A stretch of DNA of 64,000 nt from Panax quinquefolius (GCA_020205615.1 CM035153.1:76246692-76310691); one strand, 5' to 3'. Positions 1-13,329 are shown, numbered from the stretch's first letter. Notes: a model not told the origin generated them from the letters alone. Numbers and translations: made by a program.

Positions 1-39
1 TGTATCACCAGTCGGTCATGTTCATCTCAACACCTGTTC

Positions 40-106
40 ATCTTTGCATTACGGGCCAAAGATATTCATCAGTTAATCATTCATCTTTGCATTACAGGCC
101 AAAGAT
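40..106 (-). repeat. Two LTR hairpin units with conserved loop
   Basis: Units at 40-63 and 83-106 each have perfect 7-bp arms (ATCTTTG and CAAAGAT) around a ten-base loop that reads GCCCGTAATG or GCCTGTAATG on the minus strand. These are the same units as at 51670-51860 and 58188-58377 in element A. Further units probably lie left of the window. Confidence 0.85.
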
Positions 107-354
107 ATCCAGTAACATCATCATTTAAGACTGAGGATGATGAAAAATATTTTAAAGAAAATGAATCCAGTGAGACAGAATGACAAATATTAGGGATTCG
201 TATAACAGTTTATCCAAGATCGATAATACTTCATAATAACCATTTGTGAAGCAGAATTCAAAAAAATAAAGATCAAAACATGGATACAATCAAAGATAGT
301 AACCATAATAGAAATGTTGGACAAAAAGAAGAAAATTTCATTTTTAGGTGAATA

Positions 355-412
355 GTGCCGTATTCGTGAATAGTGTCGTATACGTGAATAGTGTCGTATA
401 CGTGAATAGTAA
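355..412 (-). repeat. Tandem GTGAATAGT motif in LTR
   Basis: About four copies of a 17-18 bp unit containing GTGAATAGT (CACTATTCAC-type on the other strand). It corresponds to the tandem arrays at 13330-13429, 51233-51316 and 57752-57838 in the H and A LTRs. Its translation gives a periodic peptide that is not a gene. Confidence 0.8.
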
Positions 413-681
413 CCCCGACACAAAAAGTTCCAAATTTGATTAAAAAGTTCAAACCAATATTTCGGCATAATGATATTGAAGAAAATAATATTATCTAAGT
501 AGAAAATAACATCCCTTAACTCAAAATAACGGTACTTCTGATCGGAATATCGGATAGAAAGCTGAAGGAAACTTGTACTGAACAACAACTCTCAAAGTAT
601 CAAAATACTCACAAAAATATGCTCGATAATCTAGAGAAAAAAACTTGTTTCTGGTGTGATTTTCAATTCTAACTTAAGCGT

Positions 682-691
682 CTATTTATAG
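682..691 (-). promoter_or_regulatory. TATA box of the left LTR
   Basis: CTATAAATAG on the minus strand, preceded by the same context as the TATA boxes of A (50943-50952) and H (12951-12960). Its conserved place in the LTR supports it as the transcription start signal of the element. Confidence 0.65.
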
Positions 692-1893
692 GAAAATGCT
701 AGAACGCCATAGGAGACTAAAATAATAAAATATTATTTTATTCATTCTTCATTCAACGCATGCTAGCCATCAAAGACCAGCATGCCACTCTTGAAAAATC
801 CCAGTAGCCCTCATGTTTTAAATCACAAAAGTGGGTCTCACCCATAAATTAATAAAAATCATTTTATTTTCCGAAACTTCAGTAATTCATAGAAAATAGC
901 CCGTTTATCTAAAAAATATGAATTTTATGTCCATTCCACATGAAATCGAATTCTCTACAACTTTGTAGCTTTGAGTTTTTCCAAATTCCAAACAGAAAAT
1001 ATCCGAAATCTATAAACAGATGATTTTTAATACCTCTACTCTGACAAAATACTAATAAAACACCTCAACATTAATTCCTTCATTTATAACCACATAAAAT
1101 AAATAAATCCATCATTTATATTCACATCAAATAAATATTTATTTATCATATAAATCAATAACTAATTATTCACAAATAATATTACAGAATCACAATTATT
1201 ACAACCAGGCCATTCCTAAGAAAGAGGGGACTTTCGAATAAGGATTTCTCCTTACTGGCGCGCAATTAGGTGACCAAACCTCTCCTTGACAGAACTTTCT
1301 AGACATTGCCAATAATGATTATCTAATAATATTATTCAAATAATATGAATTATTGATCTGATAATGGGAAATACTGTGCAGTGACAATTATTGAAACAAC
1401 AATAATATAAAATATCAACGCAACAATTATTGAATCAATAAAATAAAATATTGAGCGAGAACTCATGTAACAATTATTGAGTAGTGCCTTCTTATGTAAG
1501 AATCAATATTTCAACAATCTTTGTATGATACCTTGTCTACCAAGCGTATTCACAGTATTTTAACCACCGAGTAATCCAACGGTGTTACTTGTAACAATTA
1601 CTGCCAATTATTTATAAATACTCAAACTTTGTCATTTTCTTCATCCGATAGTTAATCTGTTATGGGGCCCACAAATGACTGCGCCGTCGTACGGATATTC
1701 CCGACAAAAAGAATATTCCACGACCAAACGAATATTCCCCGACAATAATGAATATTTTATAACCACTTGCTTATTTTGCAAAATTTGCACATTTCACCTA
1801 TAATTAAAGTATTATATCATATTAACACCTTATTTATTTAGAACAATGAATAGAGAAAATTTAATTTTATTTATAATAAATTGGGGTCTTACA

Positions 1894-2028
1894 TTATATA
1901 TGTTATATCCGATCATTGATTATTAACATGGTACTATATTGTAATTGGATATATATTACATTCGTTAATTTCTAAATATGGTTATACAAGTGTCCCCACT
2001 TGGATAATTATTATATTTAATCACATGT

Positions 2029-2082
<54 letters not shown>

Positions 2083-4051
2083 TAAGTTATTTGACCAACT
2101 AGACACAAATTTAGAAATATCGTTGAATATGATAACACCTTTTTGTATCCAATCAAATTGTTTTGGTTCGGATTCCAGACTAAGTATGAACATCCAAATC
2201 AAGGGAAAAATTTTATGCGGCCAAGGCGAATGTTGGTTGATTTCACAATCAAAGCAAACGTGCAAGTATACACGGTTAACAAGTAATATAATGATAAAAT
2301 ATAATGTCGAATCCACAGAGAATTCTAATTAATAAACTCCAACTACTAGTACTATATCAATCCAAATTTATTTAAACAACCAATAATTGTGATTTTTAGA
2401 TTTAAGAAAACAAAACAAAACAAAGCAAAGAGATTATTCTGAAAGAAAGCAAATAAACAAACTAAGAATTGATTGAATTCAGATAAATAAGAATTAAGAC
2501 TCCAATATCCCCAATTATGAATTATAAATCAATTATCCAATTATCCCAATTATTATGTCTACTGAATTGTTAACAGGAATTCTCAAATGCCAAAAGCCCT
2601 TTTCCAAGTGATCAATTGCCTTCTATTTAACCCAGATTAATTTTGCTATATTCCTATGCAAAACAATTGAATTAAACTCGTTATAATCCCAATTCCTTAT
2701 ATGTTACATGCGGCAAGTAGATATTTCCAGTCTATTCACAAACCTAATTATTCACTGTGCAAATAACTAAGTCACATGTCACCATGCCCAATTTTAACCC
2801 TAGAATTCCTTTTCCAATTCCTTCTAGAGTAACAAGGTAATTATTGGCCAGATAATTAAACAATCAGCACAAAGCAAGATGAACAATTCACTTCAACATA
2901 CATAATTGGAATAAATCAAATAATCAATTCATAACCATAAAAGGTTCAATTGGAATCTTAATAAAAGAAGAACTCCAAGTCCAAAGCCTTCAATAAATCT
3001 CCTCTTACTTCTTGATTGATCTCCCAAATTGTGTAGATGAGTCCCCCAATTCAATGTAAATAACTAATATATACTTCCCATCTTGTTCCTTAATCCAATT
3101 CCCCATCAACTTCATCACATAACCACCTCTTTAATGATTTTAAAACAAGTCAACGCCAGTCAAATGTGCTTTCCTGGTCAACTGAGCTTTTGACCCAGCG
3201 CCCCGGTGCTAGGGAGCAGAAACTGACAATCATGCCCCTTTCTCAGCTCAAATTCCCACCAGTGAACTTACAGCTTCCAAACTTGCTAATCAAAACATAA
3301 ACACAGTAAAAATGCACCTAAATACCTTGAGAATGCAATAATCAAAACCCAAAAGTATCCGATTCATGAGTATATAACCCAATCATCAGCGAACAAGATG
3401 AACGATAATATCGTTCTTGTATGTAGTATTGATCAATACAGGGTCCATGGGATGTACACCCTCGTGCCCGTAAGTTATGACGGTTTGCAAATGAAGTTCT
3501 GTCTGACCTTTTCGAAAATAGAAAACAATGTTCATAGTATGTCGACTACCCTATATATATATAGTCAATACGTAGTTTCAAAAATTTGAGATAGAATTAT
3601 TATGTGATTATTATCGGTTCAGTTTACTTCACAACTATTAATTCGTTGTAGAAGTGATGTACAAAGAAAATATTTAATTCTTTCAACTAATTATATTTAT
3701 AATTGTTATTACTTGTTGGGCACCCAAATGCTCATTCTTGCTTTAAATTTAAATGTTTTCAGCTAGGCATGATCAACCAGAAGGTTCAGACAAGAACAAG
3801 TGAAAAGGAAAGCAAACAGAATATGTTTATTGGTATCTTTTGTAATAGTTAGACTGTATTAAGAGAATGATATGTATTATATATCATGTAAAGAATGTAG
3901 TAAAGGTTGCATACTTGGGATTAGACTCTGATAAATGTAAGTTAAGTTTGATATTTATATTATTGTTATTATTATTAGTATTATTCCGCTCATAGAAATG
4001 GTATCGTAAAGCACCGAGTTCGGGTTTCAAGTACCTGAATTTGGGGGCATT
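1894..4051. other. A+T-rich repeat-derived DNA without a gene
   Basis: No coding region is supported. Contents are an AT microsatellite (2031-2081), anonymous A+T-rich sequence, and at 3990-4051 a plus-strand segment ending GGGGGCATTACA that looks like the 3' end of an LTR (compare GGGGGTGTCACA at the ends of the D-type LTRs). Its start was not found. A 63-codon open frame at 3398-3589 has no recognisable product. A short palindrome (arms GAACGAT and ATCGTTC, three-base loop) lies near 3400. Confidence 0.5.
2031..2081. repeat. (AT)n microsatellite
   Basis: About 25 uninterrupted AT dinucleotides, directly visible. It creates a false tyrosine/isoleucine-repeat reading frame on the minus strand. 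Confidence 0.98.
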
Positions 4052-4672
4052 ACACTTTCAACAATATAATATTTATGAAATAACATGAATCAATTTACGT
4101 AACTGAATGACCAAGACAATAAAAATGAATGGCCAACAATGAACATGAACAAATTTAACTGAACCAAATGGTAATGAAGGTGATCAGCCTTTTATACCTA
4201 ATGAACATATACAACGTGCACAACGTGCGAATTAATTATTCACAAATATGGTATAATCAACAATGATTATCCACGAGCATGCATTGAAATAACAACAGAA
4301 GTTTGAGTTAGAGAACTTGCTTAATTAAAAGTATAGTTCGAGAACTTGCACAATAAAAGTATATGAACTTGCCTGAACCGTAGATTATTGCTAGGCAAAG
4401 CTAATTTAGTTTTAGTTGAAAGACCTATTATTGATAATATCGATCTCTTAATTAGAATAATATCATCATATACACTATAGTTAATTACAGCCATTTTACA
4501 ACTTAAACATTTATCACATAATCAAATAGTAAATTACTCCTTAAAACATCATTATTATTATCGTCCTTTGATAATTATTTAACCAATATATTATATACAT
4601 TATGATTTAACACTTTAATCCTATATATATATATATATAAGTTCTTCTTTAAAATCTAATAACTCAAATACT

Positions 4673-4902
4673 AATCCAGAAACCTGGATTATCCAAACAT
4701 ACCAATCCAACAAACCAGATTGCAATCCAGCAAACTGGATTCCAAATCCAGCAACTAGATGGCCAATCCAGCAAAATGGATTTCAATTCCAACAATCAAA
4801 TTGCAATCCAGCACGCTAGATTCAACATGTTTTCAATTCAGTAAACTACTTTCCAATCCAGCAAAATAAATTCAACAGATTCTCAATCTAGCAAGCTAGA
4901 TT
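4673..4902. repeat. Minisatellite of about ten hairpin-forming units
   Basis: About ten degenerate units of roughly 18 bp spaced 20-30 bp apart. The best have arms AATCCAG and CTGGATT around a four-base spacer (first unit 4673-4690, another near 4724-4741). The last unit (4885-4902) pairs with altered arms AATCTAG and CTAGATT. Confidence 0.85.
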
Positions 4903-4960
4903 CAATAATTCTTTTCACGAAAATACCAAATAAACTTATTATTTTACTATCCTTTGTCCA

Positions 4961-4962
<2 letters not shown>

Positions 4963-4995
<33 letters not shown>
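4963..4995. repeat. (AT)n microsatellite
   Basis: About 16 AT repeats, directly visible, within the LTR-like remnant. Confidence 0.97.
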
Positions 4996-4997
<2 letters not shown>

Positions 4998-7172
4998 CAT
5001 ACACAAAAAGAATTTTTCTGTAATTTTTCAACTCACTTTAGTATTTTTCAAAAATAATTTTTAGTTCGTAGCTTAAGAAATTAGTCCTATCATGCTCAAC
5101 TCCAGAAATTCCCATCTATTGACATAATCTTAAACGTGTTAACGTGAGCTTCCAGTTTAAATTTTGTGGCCATCGGAGTTATAGAACTTCGGTTATAGAC
5201 GTTTTTGTCAAAAAATCCAAAAAATTGAAATGGCTATAACTTGTTCAATTTAAGCCGGAATGAGCTCATTTTTGGACAGGAGCTACTATATATCGTATAT
5301 TTTCATGTCAAAAAGGCTGAAATTTATATCATAATTTAAGTGGCCTAAACTTCTCTAGAAAAATCTAGAACAATTTGTTTTTTGAAAATTTTCACTTTTT
5401 CGCACTTTGCTAAAAATAGTCCATACGGAAATCAACAACTCTTTTATCAGTGATTCCACTTGAAAATGTTAGAAAACTCATCATATTATCATCCTAAATT
5501 TTTTCAGAATTTTTGAATGTCAGAAAAATGACAACTACCCCTAGCAATGACTGGACCAAAATAGCCACTAAGGATTGTGTACTCAACATTTTTAAGTACT
5601 ACCACTTGGGTTTAGTATTTAACTTATATATATAGCACCTCTCTTTGACAGATCATAAAAAGAAGGTGTAGATCAAAAACGGTCGAAATCCAAAGTACAA
5701 AAAAAGTTATGGTTTATAAACTAGAAAAATTACTTTTCTTTTCTTTTGATTTCCAAACAAATCAACACCTAATATGGATATATCTTAATATGAAACACTC
5801 ATCAACCAGTAGATACAAAGTTTTTGAGTTTAGAAACATAGATTTTTAGTTCATCAAAATAAATTAACTAGAAAGAATAACTAGTTTATAGATAGATTTT
5901 TATACCTTTGCTTGAGATCTTCTTTCTTCTTCTTCTTAGATTTGCTTATGGAGCTTTGATGGCTTACAAAACTCTCTCTCTTTTCCATCTAAGGGGTTAC
6001 CAAATGGCTTCTCTTCTCTCTCTATTTGTTTTTCTTTGTGCTAGCTAATAAGAGATGAGAGAGAAATGGAATGGATTTATTTGTTAAAGGCCAAGATTTT
6101 TAGTGGTTGTTAGTAAAAATGTTTATAGATATATGATAAATATATATATACATCTCCCAATATCTTTCTTGCTTTCTCTTTCCCACACTTATTAAAAGGT
6201 TGCTTGCACATTTTAAATCAAATATTTTGGCTTATTTCATAGGGTGACACCAAAGGAGAAAGTGGGCAAAGATTTGGTGGACCAAAATGATACACCATGC
6301 TTTTTTATTTCTTCCCTTAAGTACCCGGCCATGTGGCTTTCTTTTACTCCATGCTTGTTCCCTTTTAATGCTTATTTAGTATACTAAAAGTCCAAAATTC
6401 CCCTCCTTCAATTGGGCTAAACTTGGGCCATTTTATTTGATAAATTTACTTAGTCAAATGACTATAAAATCCCTCCTAGGTTGGGCTAAAAATTTGGGCT
6501 CCCAATTAATTCTTTTGGGCTTCCTAAATAATTGAGCCATGTAAATTAACATAGTCCAACACTTTTAATTTTATCATACCCTAATCATTTAATTAGTGTT
6601 TTCATTTCCTCAATTATAATTTAAATCCTTGCTCATGTACACTTACCCAATTAAACTTGCAAAAATTAGGTTATAAAATTAATTAATTGAGATGTATAAA
6701 ATAAATCTCTTAGAATTAATATATATTTTAAATATTATTATTCTCTCATACCATAATCCTTAAGTTATCTATTTTTTTTTCATTTCTAATGTATAATTAG
6801 GTTACCTTAGTTTTTTTAGTTGTTTATATAATAAACAAATAAAAACAAACACATAATATTCATATTCACTTACTCAAATATTCATACAAAATAATTCAAT
6901 AGTTTAAGACATGATATGTAAATCTCTTAGATTAGGTCACTAGTATATAATTAAATACTAGGACCACTAAATAAAGATAACCATTTAGGTTATTTAATTC
7001 CAATACCAAAATTATAATTAGGTTATGTAGCTTTCTATTTAATTTTTCTTTATATAATAAATAAATATATATACTTAATATATTTATTTATTTAATCACA
7101 TACATACTTCACATAAGTCAAAAAGTATTTATCCTTATCATTCCTCTTGCTAAAATATATAGCACATCACTA

Positions 7173-7192
7173 GATATATATATATATATATA
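7173..7192. repeat. Short (AT)n microsatellite
   Basis: About ten AT dinucleotides, directly visible. Confidence 0.9.
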
Positions 7193-7559
7193 CATGAACA
7201 CATATACACATTTACTTTATCCTTATAATATCTCTTCACTTGAATTTTATTTCCTTAATAAATTTTTCCACATTCATAACCTATTTCTATCTTTTCAAAA
7301 TTTCAATCATTCTCATAAGTCTTTCATTAATTCACATAAAGTTAAAGGTAACATAATACCTTATCTTTAACATACTTCCAAATATAATTTCATTCTAGGT
7401 TTTTAATTTTTTTAACCCTTATTTTCTTAATTATTCAGGATAGCAAACCATAAAGGTTTTTCTTTAAAAATTTTAAATCATTCCTCTATTCCCACTTTAG
7501 GTTTTATTCTTTTAACTTTAATTTAATCACTTAAAATCTTATAAATTTTCAGGATGTCA

Positions 7560-8519
7560 CATCAATACTATGAAATCCTATTGTAACGTAGTTATGTATA
7601 CAACACATTTATTAGCTACTAAACTTTATAAGTTAATAATCTCATATATGTTCGATCACATAAGTTAATGACATACATTTATTCCTATCTTAGTAATCTA
7701 AATGGAATGTCACATTAGTATTCTATCACACCGCGTAGCTGTATAATAATCATTTACTTAGCTTAGAGAAAAGTATTAAGAAAGTTTGTAAAAATCTTTT
7801 GATTCTTGGTTTCACATAGCCATTAAGCGCTAGAACTCTTTAAATATCATGGTAACCATGTATTAAGATTGAAAGCAATATAACATACATGTTACAAGTT
7901 TATAGATTACAAACAAACCATCAGACCAAATTATAGGAGGCGCATGCTGCTTTTGATTCGCTTTTAGGGACGACCTTAGCTGCGTTGTTCCCCAGCCGAA
8001 CAGTAGTTGAGCTTTGCTCTTCCTAGATCAGTCTCATTCTAAGCATACATAGATATCGACACATAACATATACACATAACATATACACATGTTAAAGAAT
8101 CTTGCATGTTTTTAAGGTCTATTCAAGTTCGACTTTGCATGTTATAGTTTTAGATTAGTATTTCTAATGAATTAAGGCCAAAAAAGTCCATTAAATCACG
8201 AGGTCAACTATATTAACCACCTATTCTTGTAAGAAGGTGATAAATACTATATTATGCATGCTACCATGTTTTCCTATCATTTACACATAGTTAATATTGT
8301 CCATCCTTTGAAAACTTGTATAACATCATGCTTGAATAATCTTACGTCATGTCATACTAGATGGATGCACATATAGGTCATGTTTAAGGTATTAGAATGC
8401 AATCTTATACGTTTAGAATCTGACCAAGACAACTTTCATAGTACTTAGCTTGCCAAAAGTCTGAGTCCGTCTTTAGAAATCATTTTAAACCAAGTTAAAG
8501 CAACTTAGTACATACGAAG
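7560..8519. other. Anonymous spacer between LTR remnants
   Basis: No open frame of interest, no tRNA-like fold and no recognised repeat. A more G+C-rich stretch at about 7937-8035 resembles the G+C-rich module found inside the long LTRs here, so the whole spacer may be decayed LTR. Confidence 0.4.
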
Positions 8520-10395
8520 TGTGACACCCCCAAATCTGGGTACTTCATTCCCTTAGGATTTGGTGTTCACTTTCCAAAAATATTTACATCTAACTACCCA
8601 TAAACAAGGATAAAGACATAACTTAAATAAGTATATTCCCCATTAAAGGGGAACATTATCTTAAAACATTCCCAGGTAATCTAACCTTAAACTATTACCT
8701 AAGTCTGCAGAATACATCATAATATTACATAAGTCTCATAGCATAATTCATTTAAATAAATTCAAATAAGTCTTCATCATTTGGACATCTTGCCCTTTCT
8801 TTTGCTAGGAGACGGCTCATCCATTATCTCAACTTTAGTTGCAATGTTTAAATGCAAGAGTGAGCAAACAACATAAGATTAAGCATTGAATACTGAATAA
8901 TAGAGAACTTGTTCTATGAATCAAGAATAGAAAACAAGTTCAAGATTTATATCTCAGGGTCTTTAAGTCCATAAACTATGTCCCCAGGTTATTAAGTATT
9001 TCTACTACAACCTTTAACAATCATTAGACTATACAGACCTTAACCTTCGTACTTAGGGGGATCAGTCCTTCATACAATATAATGTGCACAAACATCTAAA
9101 CGCTAATGTGTACACAATTCTCTATATTGCAGTTGTTCATCTCAGTTTGACTTTAGGATTTCCACACTAAAGAAAGTTTAGTTTGGAACTAGCTTATCAA
9201 TGATTCTAGAATTTTAGAACACTCATCATATAGATTAGTTCAATCAATAGGAGTTTGCTTACTATTTGAAGGTTTAACTCAACAACATAAGTTTGAACAA
9301 CAATAACTAAGTCAATAATTGAATATCAACAATCTACGATTAAATAGACATGGTATATACAAAGTGTTACATCCAAAGGAATTAGAAAATCTCATTTGAA
9401 ACAATGAACTTGAACAGTTTATGCTTTGAAGAGCAAGCAATAAAGTTAGGGATTTCGTCAACATAAGACTAGAGTTTAGAAAATTTGCATAATGATAAAT
9501 TAGGGTTAAAAAGCTTACTAGACAACAAAAAGGTGAACATAGCTATGAAGCTTGCATTCATTATAAAGAGAATGAAGTTAGGGAACTTGCCTCGTGCGTA
9601 AGCTATACAATTACTACAAACATTCGCTAAATACCCTACATATACCATTAAGATCACAATACCAATTAGTTATATTAAAACTAACTTCATGGGCTTACTT
9701 CTCATTTTAGTCAAGTCTATAGTCTCTAAATTATGATCTGATTATTTTAATCATTCATGTACCATAATTCTGCACTCCTAATTATATAACAATACATAAC
9801 ATGGTGATTGCATATCAACACAAATTCTCATGATATCACGTTACAAACTTTTCACAACTTACTAGTTCATAATCTTTAGTTTTAACATTATGATTAATAT
9901 ATGTTATTACGTCTTATAGCATGCATTAGGCCCTTTTTCAATCACTAAAATATGTTAAGTTAACATTCTTAAAGCTATGTTGTTAACAGTTCTTCAATGG
10001 GTCTGACTTACCACTGGCGCGGCTGCGTTATGGATACCTTTAAATCAAGCACTTTTGGTAGCAGCATGTCTCTGCTCCCGTATAAGCGATGTGCGGCGTT
10101 CGACACCAGAACTAGTTTTGTAGAACACAAATTCAGACCCTGTTCTAAGCCAAGAATTCCAATTTCACGGTAATATGAATAAACTCACACACTATAAACT
10201 TAACCAAAGCCTCATAACATATACCATCAATCATTCTAACACCTAAAACAATTTACATAATCAAATTCAGAGGAATAGAAACCATATGTTTGCTATTTCC
10301 TTCACTTTCAGCACACTTAGCAAATTCTATCACCAAAACTTCATTTTTAAACCAAATTAAACCATTTTAATTGCGTTGTTTTTGTTTTTGAATGT
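8520..10395 (-). mobile_element. Truncated LTR of the B/D/E family
   Basis: Begins TGTGACACCCCCAAATC in plus orientation, the same terminus as 37220 and 46031, and follows the 37220-40239 LTR through the AACTTGCCTCGTGC segment (about 9590) and the G+C-rich module (about 10010-10110). The other terminus is missing: around 10395 the sequence switches to plus-strand integrase of element G. The junction is illegitimate, with no LTR end and no primer site. Confidence 0.75.
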
Positions 10396-10411
10396 ATTAA
10401 CACCATATATA

Positions 10412-11100
10412 AGGGTAGTTGGGATGATCATCTACTGCTAGTAGAGTTTGCGTATAACAACAGTTATCATGAAAGCATAGGCATGCAGCCTTATGAAGCG
10501 TTATATGGGAGGAAGTGCAGAATACCATTGTGTTGGGATGAGATAGGAGAACGCCAAATGCTAGGACCTGAAATGGTACAACAAACAACAGATATAGTTC
10601 ATTTAATACGAATGCGACTGGTAGTAGCTCAAGACAGACATAAAAAGTATATAGATTCTCAATGAATGAAAGAGAGTTTGAAGTCGACTCGTCTGTGTTT
10701 CTAAAGGTATTTCCCTGGAAAGGAAATATATGTTTTAGGAAGAAGGAAAAAGTAAGTCCAAGGTTTATAGGACCTTTTAAAATATTGAAAAGGGTATGAG
10801 AGGTAGCTTATATGGTAACATTACCTCCAGAGTTAGAATAAATACACAATGTGTTTCATGTATCTGTATTGTATCCTTATAACCCAGATTATAAGCACGT
10901 AATAGAATACGAGCCTATTCATGTTGAAAAGGACTTGACATATGAAGAAATGCCTTCAAATCATTGATAGAAAAGAGAAAGTTTTAAGGAATAAAGTAAT
11001 ACCTTCGGTGAAGGTAGTATGGAGAAAGCACGAAGTCAAAGAAGCAACGTGGGAACTTGAAGAAAAAATGAAGAAGAATTACCCTCAGTTGTTTGAATAA
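10412..11100 (+). pseudogene. pol: Integrase C-terminus plus chromodomain-like tail of element G
   Basis: The frame opens with SWDDHLLLVEFAYNNSYH and continues through PYEALYGRKCRIPLCWDE, the integrase core-to-C-terminal region of chromoviruses (compare element D, 24405-24660). A stop near 10663 and frameshifts follow. Recognisable pieces then include a GPFKILKR-like segment, NPDYKHVIEYEP, and RNKVIPSVKVVWRKHEVKEA near the end, which is the chromodomain-like tail. It terminates with TAA at 11098-11100. All upstream gag and pol is absent, having been cut at the junction with the truncated LTR. It sits directly upstream of G's polypurine tract, as expected. It is non-functional. Confidence 0.9.
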
Positions 11101-11131
11101 CTTATATCAAAATTCTGGGGACATAATCCTT

Positions 11132-11144
11132 ATAGGGGGGAGAA
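11132..11144 (+). promoter_or_regulatory. Polypurine tract of element G
   Basis: ATAGGGGGGAGAA lies immediately before TGTAATAACC, the start of the 3' LTR. This is the plus-strand DNA priming site of the element. Confidence 0.85.
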
Positions 11145-11917
11145 TGTAATAACCGAGAAAATTGGATTATAATGTAGATTAATTTTATTTGAATAAAATT
11201 ATATTCTATGTTATTTATAACGAGTAAGCGTGATGAATGTTATTTTATAACTTAAAAGAGAGGTATGATAGTAGTATTCTGGCTAAGTGCTAGAAATAAA
11301 GTGTTTGAATTTCCAAAATGAAAATAAAAAATTTCCGAGAAATTCTCTAAAAACACTATTCATCCATTTCTGCTCAAAAATTATTTATGAACTTCCGGGA
11401 AATACGTAATTATAGAATTTTAAAGAAAGGTTGATTATCTTATAATAATTCAGTTATGGCAAATGCAGTTTTTTGTCTGCGTACTCAAATTCGGGAATGT
11501 TAGGAAATGTGAATATTTGAATACTTCACGGTTATGGGTAATAAGGAAGATATTTTAAGGGAAAAGATACAACTATAATACAAGATAATGTACAATTATA
11601 TACGAAAGATAATATAATATATAGGATGAATGTTATAAAAATTAGTATAAGAGAAGAATATGAGAATTATTCGATAAGAACACAAACCATTAATATTGCA
11701 GTAGGGAAACTTGAAAGTAAACTTTGGCAAGCCTAAGTGAAAGATGAGTGAGGCCCAATGAAAAAAATAATCAAGGCCCAAAGATAATTTAATTCAAGCC
11801 CAAGGTTAGACCCGAATTGAATTAAACTTAAACCTGAACCAAGAACCGAACCTGTGGATCAAACCGTTGGGTCACTGGATGGGTAAAACGCATGGGGAAA
11901 CCCATGTGGGCCCCCAT
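11145..11917 (+). mobile_element. Start of the 3' LTR of element G, interrupted by H
   Basis: Starts TGTAATAACCGAG right after the polypurine tract. It is cut at 11917, where the H-type LTR begins (TGTAAGACCAC). The five bases before H are CCCAT, and a matching CCCAT would be expected beyond H's far end, off window. A perfect hairpin (arms CATGGG and CCCATG, loop GAAA) lies at 11891-11906, just before the insertion point. Confidence 0.85.
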
Positions 11918-12071
11918 TGTAAGACCACAACTTTTATGAATAAAGATTAATTTTTCTCAAAATGTATTTTTGAATATTATGGTGTGGATTTGATATAATG
12001 TTATAGTTGTTGGTAATATTTATAAATTTTATAAAGTAAGCAAGTTGTTATAAAATAATCGATTAGTCGGG

Positions 12072-12098
12072 GAATATTCATTTTAACAGGGAATATTC
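12072..12098. promoter_or_regulatory. Paired GAATATTC palindromes in H U3
   Basis: GAATATTC at 12072-12079 and 12091-12098, each fitting the GAAnnTTC heat-shock-element core, about 860 bp upstream of the TATA box. Positionally equivalent sites occur in the A, F and left-edge LTRs. Heat responsiveness is inference. Confidence 0.5.
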
Positions 12099-12950
12099 GT
12101 ACAACGACACAATCATTGGTGAACCCCACAACGGAAGTATTGTCAGAGTTAGAAAATGACAAAATTATGTTTTTATAAAAATAACGATGAAAGTTTTACC
12201 GTTAGACTGTTGAAATATCCGATGGTAAAAGTACAGTAATACACGTGGTTGCATAGTAGCACACGGTACTATACAATATCTTTGATTATTAATGCTTACG
12301 TGAGAAGTCACTCAGTTTTATTCAATTATTGCCACAATAATTGCTGTATAGTATCTCTCATATTATTGATTCAATTATTGTTATAGTATCTTCTACACGA
12401 TACTTTATATTATTAAATAAATAATTAAGATGACAAAGTTATTCATATTATTATTTTTATTATTGACGATGTTTAAAAAGTTCTGTCGAGGAAAGGGGTT
12501 TAGTCACCTAATTGCACGCTAATAGGGAGAAATTCTTATCAGAAAGCCCCCTCTTTCCTAGGAATGATCTGGTTGTTAATATTGTGAGTTATAATATTAA
12601 TGATGAATAAGTTCGTGTTGATTAAAGATGTTTGTTCATTTAGTTTTCTTTAATTCTCTCGTGACCCAATTACCCTCAAAGGAGGTAATTATGTGATTGG
12701 CTGGTTTTGTTATAATTGACCAAACATGCAATTAATCAGATAAATGAGCAATTAATTGTTATTGGTTCACATAAAAATTATTGTTGGTTCACATGAATGG
12801 AACTATTAATTCACATGCATGTACTATTAGGGGAGGTTATGCAAGATTGATAATACTTGAAGGACTAAATTAAAAATGGAGGTAAAGATGAAGGTACTAT
12901 ATTGTAATAATTCGAGCCCCTAAATGTGCAGTTATCGAAACTATGTTTTC

Positions 12951-12960
12951 CTATAAATAG
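12951..12960 (+). promoter_or_regulatory. TATA box of H LTR
   Basis: CTATAAATAG followed by a pyrimidine-rich leader. The same motif and context occur in A (50943, 57465), F (48083 and 63349, minus strand) and the left LTR. Confidence 0.7.
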
Positions 12961-13329
12961 AAGCTCATTTCTTCTTTCATTCTCACCAATTCACTAAGAC
13001 TCACAAGAGAAACTATAGAGAGAGAAACTATAGAGGAAGAAGAAGAGTATTTTGTTGCTTCATTATTGCAGTATTCAGTCTTCTACTATGGTGAGGGATA
13101 TTATTTTTGTTCAATATTCGTATGAAATATTATTTTCTTCCATACTCTGTAGTATATAAGTAATATCATTTCATTTTATATTCCTAATTCTATACTTATT
13201 TTGTTAAAATATTGCTTCCATACTCTTTGAAATTAGTAGAATATCCTTAAAATTTGCGCTTCATCTAGTATCGTTCACAAGGATATTTTTCTGAACATTC
13301 TTGTTAAATTTTAAGCTTTTCATGTTAGA

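Larger units (their letters stand above)
1..1893 (-). mobile_element. LTR of an A-type Ty3/gypsy element (left part off window)
   Basis: Read on the minus strand this starts with TGTAAGACCCC at 1893 and matches the LTRs of element A (49806-52408) in order: GAATATTC palindromes, a conserved block at 1201-1310, a TATA box at 682-691, a tandem TATTCAC-type motif at 355-412 and hairpin units at 40-106. No polypurine tract lies to the right of 1893. This end is therefore probably the outer edge of a 5' LTR whose element runs left out of the window. The target duplication cannot be checked. Confidence 0.85.
4052..7559 (-). mobile_element. Probable LTR remnant related to the B/D/E family
   Basis: In plus orientation the right end is ...GGATGTCACA, so a minus-strand LTR would begin TGTGACATCC. 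The segment carries, in the same order as the 37220-40239 LTR, a 'GGTGATCAGCC' stretch, AACTTGC-containing degenerate repeats (about 4300-4380) and a pyrimidine-rich leader-like tract near 5920-6020. The left end is truncated against the LTR-like end at 4051. No internal region or target duplication was identified, so a solo or broken LTR is the best reading. Confidence 0.45.

Noticed and set aside
190..588. Minus-strand open frame of 132 codons
   Set aside because: Contains a periodic peptide from the LTR tandem repeat at 355-412 and lies wholly inside an LTR.
2017..2316. Minus-strand open frame of 99 codons
   Set aside because: Its end is a Tyr/Ile repeat translated from the AT microsatellite; the remainder resembles no protein.
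3398..3589. Plus-strand open frame of 63 codons
   Set aside because: No domain, no conserved copy elsewhere in the window, and the flanks are repeat-like.
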